Of a stretch of 64,000 nucleotides of DNA, positions 57,542-64,000 are shown piece by piece. Origin of the DNA: Isoetes taiwanensis (lineage: Eukaryota > Streptophyta > Lycopodiopsida > Isoetales > Isoetaceae). The notes under the pieces were generated by a model, which was not told the DNA's origin, searched no databases, and saw nothing but the letters and a program-made list of their open reading frames with translations. The translations under genes were made by a program, and so were the position numbers. Location of the stretch: the NCBI GenBank assembly GCA_021234155.1, contig JAJEKV010000053.1, positions 2,232,164 to 2,296,163 on the forward strand, written 5' to 3'. How positions within the stretch are numbered: the first letter of the stretch is position 1; each line of letters starts with the position of its first letter.

Positions 57542-60453
57542 ATGGCCAAAATCCATGAGAAGGAAAATCTATTGAATAAAATGAAAGAGATAAGATCCCT
57601 CCTCCAGATTGACCCTCTAAATTGCAATCTTCATGTAGGGGAAGAACTTCTTGAAAGGCATTTAAAAAATATAGAAGAGAGGGAAGCCAAATTTTCTGCC
57701 ATTAAATGCAAGATTAAATACAACAGTGAGCTAGATCATGGCAGCTCAAAGTTCTTTTTCAGGGTGGCTAAAAACAGGCTTTTAAAAAATTCTATTACTC
57801 AAGTGAATAATACATCTGGCTCTACTCTGACCTCGACCTCTGAAATTAAAAATTTCTTCTATGATAATTACTCTACCCTATTCAAGAAGACTGATCTCAC
57901 TGCAAGCGAGATCTTGGCCAAAGACAAATTCTTGGCAACTCTAAATACTGTCCTGCCAAACTCCATTGATCATATGAATGTAGCTTTAACATCTATCCCT
58001 ACTGAAGAGGAGATTCTCAAAACCCTTCAAAGTTTTTCAAAAAACAAATCTCCTGGCCCTGATGGATTCCCTCCAGAATTCTTCATACAATTCTGGGATA
58101 TTATGAAACTGGATATTATTAATCTTGTGCATGGTTTTTGGGCCTCAGATCATTTGCATTCATCTATCTCTGCAGGATTTATTACCTTGGTGCCTAAAGT
58201 GGAAAATCCCACTTCCTTTGCTGAATGGAGACCTATATCTCTTACCAACACTTCTTATAAGCTCTGTGCTAAGTTAATTGCCAACAGAATTCAAGACTAC
58301 CTGCAGAAGAATATCAGTGTCAATCAATCTGCTTTTCTGCCCAACAGGTTTATTCTTGACAATTACATTAGTGCAATGGAAGGTCTTCATTGGAATAGGA
58401 TCTCTAATCAATCTTGTATCCTTCTAAAACTGGACTTCAAGAGAGCTTTTGACACTGTTGACTGGAATTTCATTGAGATTGCTTTAAGAAAAATGGGCTT
58501 TCAGCAAAAACTAATCTCCCTTATTCAAGGTTTGAATTCCATGTCAAATTCTGCTGTGCTCATAAATGGATCTCCCACAAAATTCTTCCCCCTGGCAAAA
58601 GGAGTCAGACAAGGTTGCCCTTTATCTCCTTATCTATTCCTTATTGTTGCTGAGATGCTCACTAGATGTGTGGTTAGTATGCAGAATTCTGGATCTCTTA
58701 TTGGTCTCAAGCTTCCAAATAATTTAGATATTCTCACAATATCTCAATATGCTGATGACACGTTTGCCTTCCTTGATTCCAATCCTGCAAATGTCACAAG
58801 TTTCTTGGATCTCATCACAGATTTCTCTGCTGCCTCAGGAGTCCACCTAAACCTTGACAAAAGCAAAATCATTGGGGATGTTGACCATTCTTCAATCTGT
58901 GGCATCTCAGTCCTAAGTTGTAATCAAGCTTCAAATCTGCTGGGTATGCCCCTCTCTCTAAATCCAAATCTGAGAGGTCTTTGGGATCCTATTTTGCAAA
59001 GAATAAAGAGAAAATTAAATAACTATAGAAATTGTCTTTCCTTTGCTGGAAGAACAATCATTGCAAACTCGGTGCTCGCATCTTCCCATGTTTATTTCTC
59101 CTCTGCTCTAGTGGCCCCTAAATCCATTTATTCTGAGTTGGAGAAAACTATTAGGAACTTCATTTGGAATGGAAGTCATCTGGTCAACTGGAAGTCAATT
59201 ACCAGGCCAAAAAAGTTTGGGGGCCTAGGATGCAAAAGTCTCTACTTGCAGGCATGTGCCCTTGCAGGTAAATATATTTGGAGAACAGTGCTGGGTAATT
59301 GCTCTCCTGCCTCCCAATTTATAGCTCATTGGCTAAATGCCTCCTATCCTACAGGACATCCAAGCATTAAAAGTTCCCTACCTGACTCATCTTTTGTTGA
59401 TCTTCACCCTGCTCCAAATACCTCACCTCTCATGAGGAATCTAATTAAGGCTTGGAACATGATCCATCCTGTGCTTCAGAAAATTGAGCCTTGTGCTGCC
59501 ACCATGAACACAAGCTTGTTCTGGTCCCCTGTTTTTTCTGATCATAACTCCAAAGTCATGGCCATAAAGCACCCCAAGATCTACAGCAAATGGACCAACA
59601 GTGGAATTTCTACTATCAAAGATCTTTACAAAACTAATAATTCCATTTTATCCTGATCATTGTGGAAATCCCTCTCAAAGGAACTTCCACTGATAAAAAG
59701 ATTTACCTTCACTTCAAATCTATCCTAGCTAACTTCAATAATTTCAATGATTATAGTAAATCTATTGGTTATTCTATAAAAGGTAAGATGATTTACAAGG
59801 TCAAGGAAATTTACAATTTGATAAATGTGATAGATTCTCCAATAAAGGGTAGAGAGAAATGGAACTTGAGTCTAATCGGACCGGTCTTATTTAATGATAT
59901 TTGGAATTCCTACTGCTCTCCAAAGATTTGCTTTTTCATATGGTTGATAGCTCACAAAAGTCTTACAAATTTGGTCTCTTTATCTAAAAGATGTGATGTT
60001 TCTACTCAGTGTCACTCAGGTTGTCTGCAGGATGAGACATTAGAGCATATTTTTATTTGTTCCAAGCTGAGACCTTTCTGGGTCTGGTTTTTTAACAAGC
60101 TTGGCACTCACCTTAAGAATAGAAACATCAACTCCATCATTGATTTTATTCAGCAGGGAGACACCATAGCCAATTCTCTAGTTCATACTGCCTTGTGGAA
60201 CATATGGAAATCTAGAAATAGAATTCTTTATTCTTCTAAACCCTTCTCTATTTTTTGGATTAAAATGCACTTTCAATTTGACATTGAGTCTATTGCTACT
60301 TGTCACAAGAGGAGATATGGAGAAAATTACAATTCCAGTTGGAATTCAATTGGGCTATTCAGGGGCCAATTTGACTTATTTGTATCTAAACTAAATATAA
60401 TTGATTCTAATGCACCCTTCTCTGACTGTGACAGAATACATGACGTTCCTTAG
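57542..60453 (+). pseudogene. LINE C ORF2, 3' part: reverse transcriptase and zinc finger
   Basis: Continues the ORF2 frame: fingers NKSPGPDGFPPEFFIQFWDI near 58045, GFITLVPKVENPTSFAEWRP, ISLTNTSYKLCAKLIANRIQ, NQSAFLPNRFILDN, palm LLKLDFKRAFDTVDWNFIE near 58425, GVRQGCPLSPYLFLIVAEML near 58600, QYADDTFAFLDS near 58745 (catalytic YADD). The thumb continues to NNSILS at about 59653, where a TGA falls. After a frameshift the frame from about 59700 reads through CFFIWLIAHKSLTNLVSLSK and the zinc finger CLQDETLEHIFICSKLRPFW, ending HDVP at 60453. Reverse transcription of its own RNA is the expected role. Confidence 0.9.
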
Positions 60454-60901
60454 AGGGACAGGTGGTACAAAGTTGGACACTGATATAGACAATTACGAGA
60501 TCAGTTTGCATCAGAGTCAGCCAGCTAAGAAAAAATTGACCTTAAAGGAGTTGTGTGTCATGGCAGATGATTTTATTCAAGAAGTGGAAAGCTCAAAGAA
60601 AAGGGAAGCTATTTGGGCACAAATTTTCACAAGAGAATTCATGCAGATGCATTTAATGTTTGAGTTCATATTCAACACCCATTTCAAATGTGTCGAAAGG
60701 CGTTTCTCAAAGTATAGGGAGTTATACTATAGCCACAAGCTCCTTACAGATTTACATGGTACCCTGCTGCTAGTCATGGGAAAGGAAAGCTTAAGTACAC
60801 TGATATTACAGAATGACTGTGGCAAAAATAGCTACACACATGGTTCCACAGATGACTTTTACACACACTACAATCAGTGGTTTGACAGAAATCTGGACTG
60901 A
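60401..60901 (+). CDS. Possible third ORF of LINE C (166 aa), unknown
   Basis: It overlaps the last 53 bases of ORF2 in another phase and stays open for 501 bp: TVTEYMTFLRGTGGTKLDTD, KKKLTLKELCVMADDFIQEV, REAIWAQIFTREFMQMHLMF, LLTDLHGTLLLVMGKESLST, DDFYTHYNQWFDRNLD. The regular heptad-like hydrophobic spacing looks like a folded helical protein. No family recognised. It may be an extra LINE ORF, a host exon carried by the element, or the true end of ORF2 after a frameshift. Confidence 0.45.
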   Translation: MILMHPSLTVTEYMTFLRGTGGTKLDTDIDNYEISLHQSQPAKKKLTLKELCVMADDFIQEVESSKKREAIWAQIFTREFMQMHLMFEFIFNTHFKCVERRFSKYRELYYSHKLLTDLHGTLLLVMGKESLSTLILQNDCGKNSYTHGSTDDFYTHYNQWFDRNLD

Positions 60902-61301
60902 AGCCATAAATATCCTCCCTTGCCTGATGAACCTGCTTGTTTTCCTTGTCATATTCCTGTTCACTGAAGGTGATCAATACCATGATTTTTATGACTCAGT
61001 TAAGGATCATGGATAGTATTATTGTTTGCTTTTGCAGGAAAAGAGGACCTTCAGCTCTTCAGAAGACTCGACTGCTTATTTTTTGCAGACTTGGAGATCA
61101 TTCTCTACTTTGACTATTGAAACTATTGACTATCTTCATATTTTTGGATACTATGTACTACATTTTCATGGTTGCTGTATTTTTCATTAGATGCTCAACC
61201 TAGATGAGTATCTTGTTATCTCCATAGCCCTGCTTCATTGCAGTTTGGTGTATGGAATGTATGGCTTTATCTAATTAATGAAAAAATCTACCCTTACTCT
61301 C

Positions 61302-61325
61302 AAAAAAAAAAAAAAAAAAAAAAAA
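61302..61325 (+). repeat. Poly(A) tail of LINE C
   Basis: 24 A residues followed by GGA and the 14-bp target duplication. Confidence 0.95.
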
Positions 61326-61342
61326 GGAGAATCAAGAGCTTG

Positions 61343-62861
61343 GGCTCTCGGGGCTATGATTTAAAGGTTTAGGATATGAATTGCTACAGTAATGTAATCA
61401 TATCCAAATGAATAGTGTTGACTATGATTCTTATAATGGTTTGGAAATATATTGAGATATTGCACTAGGCTTGATTTTACTCCTAGAATTTGTGCTAACT
61501 AGCTTGCATTATTTGAACTAGCAATTGAATAATATCTTCATCTTTAGATGGAAGGACTAAGGTTGAAACTGACAAGAAGTCTTCTCAGCTGACACATCCT
61601 CAATATACCTTTTTAGCATCTTGTTTTCAAATTAAAGCTTGATAATGTGGTATAACATATTCCTGGAACTGAAGTCATGACCTGCAAAGAAGCATTCACT
61701 AGCTTCTCTTTTTCGCTTTTGAGATTAATATCTTAGCGACAAAATAGAATGAACCTGAGGATGCTTTGACTGTGAGGAGATGCTGCAATTCTTCAATATC
61801 TTCCTCGAACATTCATCCTCGCCATCTTGCTTGTGCCACAACCAGCAAAATTTCATTTACTGTGCCAAAGATTCCTTCTTATTCCTTCTGCGGAATATAA
61901 ATCAAACATGAGTACGATAGTGGTCACAATGGAGAACAAAGGAGCCTAATACCTGATGGAGCTGACAATGCCCTTGTCCAATTCCTCAAGAGTTTAATAC
62001 ATTAATAATACTCTACTATGGTGCCCAGCTACATTGCCGCCATTAACTTGACCACTACCTTTCACTGCATATGCACTCAAAATGGCTAGTCCTCGTGACT
62101 AAGTGGGGATCTCTAGCTACCGCTCCATATATGTAATCAAATGAAATATAGAACATAAGCATCAGAAGCAAAAAACATAGCCAACATACCAAAACATCAT
62201 AAACATAGCTCTGGGACAATGGGAAGCTCAGTCAGCCTACATGCATGCCCTGTTAGCAAAGAAATGCCAAGCCAGCTTACATCCCAAGCCTCAGAAGGAG
62301 CAACAACAAAGCACCTGACCCTAAAGGATCCAAGAACATATAGAAAGACAACAACAGGCAGTGCAAAGACCATGACATATGATATTCTTATATGTATACT
62401 ACAAGTGCCTAGAGGAGTTCCATTGATGAATGATGACCATGATCACTCTATACCAATGTCTAAGTAGTAATCGATGATATCTCTTCAATGTAGGTCCGCA
62501 CTACGTGCCTCAACTCAAACCACAATATTTATAACAATGCACCTTAACTAGTGTTTTAGAAATCTATATTAAAATACCACTTATCTTAGCTGATGAATTT
62601 ATTAGCACAAGTAACGTGAAGTTCCCAAATCATGCGGTTGCAGCTTAAAAATCCAGATGGTCTCATAACTGAAATTGTCTAAATACTTGTAATTACCCAA
62701 ACTCCATCTTCGGGTAATAAAAGTACAATCAACTCATTAGTTTTAGAATTATTAACCTTATTTTTAATATTTGCAGAGTAAGATTCTGATTTCTAAGTTC
62801 ATCTGGAGGATCCTTAAGGATATGGTTGACTCACCTGGAGTGCGATTGGTGAAGCAGTCAC
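61343..62861. other. Intergenic stretch, no recognised gene
   Basis: AT-rich; the frame 62219-62467 (MGSSVSLHACPVSKEMPSQL) has no recognised domain. Probably ancestral sequence flanking LINE C. Confidence 0.4.
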
Positions 62862-63774
62862 TTGCACATTGTATTCCTTTTGGGAAGGCTTCGTGAAAAC
62901 CTCTTCTTCCATGGAGTCTCTTTTATCAGCTATGCCTTTAAAATATACTTCCTTCCTTCCTTCCTTCCTTCCTTCCTTTCTAATGCCTCCCCTTTTTTGA
63001 ACGGATTGCTGGAGTCTTGGGAGACAGTACGGACCTTATTGCGTATCGATCTTGTTGCATGTCATCAGTTGAGTGTTCCTTATTGGTTGGTACCTGTGGA
63101 AAATCCACTTTGTGCGTCAGTTCATCCATTAACTCAACGGCATTGGAGGTTAGCAGGAATCTTGACAGTTGCGGCATGGTATGATTGTGGCCAGTTAGCG
63201 ACATGGCAAATCTTTCAAACAAAGTTCTTATTGTCTCGATGGGACAGACCTATTTGGCAAATAGTTGCTAGTACTCTGCCATTAGTTGCTCCAGAGGCTA
63301 TTGAAGGTTGTATGTGGATTTCCCACCAGAGTGCTCACGAGCGCAGGCTTGTGAACTCTATGTATAGGCTGCTTGTCAATGGTGATATCCTTCCGCCATC
63401 CACTAAGTGGTCCCTTCAACTCCCACCTCCTAGTTGGAGACGTATATGGACTTGGGTTTGGGATAAACTACCTCATCCTAAGGTGGTCTGTGGTTTGCGA
63501 CGATTCTTCACGATGCCCGCGGTGAATGTGCTTGTCCACAAATTCCGATCCTCGAAAGTGTCGTATCACGCCTTAATCGGCAAAACAAAGGGATGAGACT
63601 ATTGAGCATTGTTTCTTTTATCGCGATCATCTCCACCGCTTGATCTTGGTTGCTTTCTCTTTCATGTGACATGTCGCCAGGTGTATCCCGGCTATTTATC
63701 CCGGATACTTGGAATAAATTAAGAGCCAAGCATTTCATTTAAGGCCGGGGATGGTTGTTGTGGTCCATCCGGAA
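62862..63774 (+). mobile_element. LINE D: C-terminal ORF2 fragment
   Basis: A 244-codon frame (62862-63596) with late-ORF2 character: LLESWETVRTLLRIDL, YWLVPVENPLCASV, HWRLAGILTVAAWYDCG, LPPSTKWSLQLPPPSWRRIW, TWVWDKLPHPKV and, after a stop near 63596, ETIEHCFFYRDHLHRLILVA, the H/C part of the RT-associated zinc finger. A (CCTT)n tract at about 62950-62980 lies in frame. It is cut at 63774 by the left end of E3. Confidence 0.7.
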
Positions 63775-64000
63775 GGGTAAAAGCACGTTGTGGTGTCTCA
63801 ATTTGTTGTCCCCCTGCCCCCAAAAATGTGGTCGTGCATCCGCCAACTTTGTGGTATGAAAGTATAATTATGGCACCGCTCACTGCTGTTATTTAAGAAA
63901 TAGAGTCCCAATTTGTGGGGGAAATTTTAATTACAAAACTAAAATTCAAATTCCTATTCTTTGGCCTTCCTGTTCTTTGCCTACGTCCCCCGTTCTTTGG
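63775..64000 (+). mobile_element. E3: left end of a third E1-type element (runs off window)
   Basis: Begins GGGTAAAAGCACGTTGTGGT. The next about 90 bp parallel the E1 left end: GTCCCCCTGCCCCCAAAAATGTGGT versus GTCCCCCCTAAAAATGTGGT in E1, then AACTTTGTGGTATGAAAG versus AAATTTGTGGTGCGATTTTA. The left flank ends CCGGAA, so a 4-bp duplication would be GGAA. The right end is outside the window. Confidence 0.75.

Larger units (their letters stand above)
49619..61328 (+). mobile_element. LINE C: full-length L1-type retrotransposon with insertion
   Basis: It is bounded by a 14-bp target duplication and ends in 24 A residues (61302-61325). Without E4 and its duplication it is about 7.9 kb. Order: leader of about 690 bp with a small frame, ORF1 (50306-52789), 24-bp spacer, ORF2 (52814-60453, split by E4 at 53723-57537), 3' UTR. 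ORF1 is intact. ORF2 has one TGA near 59654 and a frameshift close by, besides E4. This indicates a young insertion compared with LINE A and LINE B. Confidence 0.94.

Overview
The window reads as nuclear DNA of a plant, made mostly of nested transposable elements with one intact gene. Plant signals are a receptor-like kinase with a short intron, broken pieces of sucrose-phosphate synthase and starch/glycogen branching enzyme genes, CACTA and hAT elements, a gypsy-type solo LTR, plant L1-type LINEs and TTTAGGG-like telomeric motifs. A non-seed plant such as a fern or lycophyte is my guess only.

Layout: a decayed LINE (LINE A, about 0.4-3.9 kb); AT-rich sequence; a second decayed LINE (LINE B) whose halves lie at about 7.1-10.26 kb and 27.29-28.28 kb because a 17,030-bp terminal-inverted-repeat element (E1, 10257-27286) sits inside its ORF2. 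LINE B ends in a (ATA)n tract. An intact Cys-rich receptor-like kinase lies at 30672-32403. At 34.6-36.8 kb a sucrose-phosphate synthase pseudogene, split by a 1217-bp solo LTR, abuts a branching-enzyme pseudogene. A 10.4-kb element related to E1 (E2, 38543-48964) sits inside a (CTAT)n microsatellite and itself holds a CACTA element, two hAT-like elements and a 1.4-kb tandem duplication. A nearly intact full-length LINE (LINE C, 49619-61328, 14-bp target duplication) carries a different 3.8-kb TIR element (E4). The window ends in a LINE fragment (LINE D) entered at 63775 by the left end of a third E1-type element (E3).

The main result is the E1/E2/E3 group. Termini begin GGGTRAAAGYAYGYTG; the target duplications are 4 bp (AGAT for E1, CTAT for E2). 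E1 and E2 each carry, in convergent orientation, (1) a gene with RNase H/DDE-transposase-like motifs (xDxxENY, DGCxxQFK, WNFFGxxHGKGEHDG, then a Cys cluster) and (2) an FCP1/SCP-like (NIF-domain, HAD-fold) protein phosphatase. I cannot place this in a named plant superfamily. All copies seen are broken by stops and frameshifts, so the elements here look dead, or the assembly carries local errors.

No tRNA, rRNA or CRISPR array was recognised. Splice sites and domain calls come from reading the sequence; no database search was possible.
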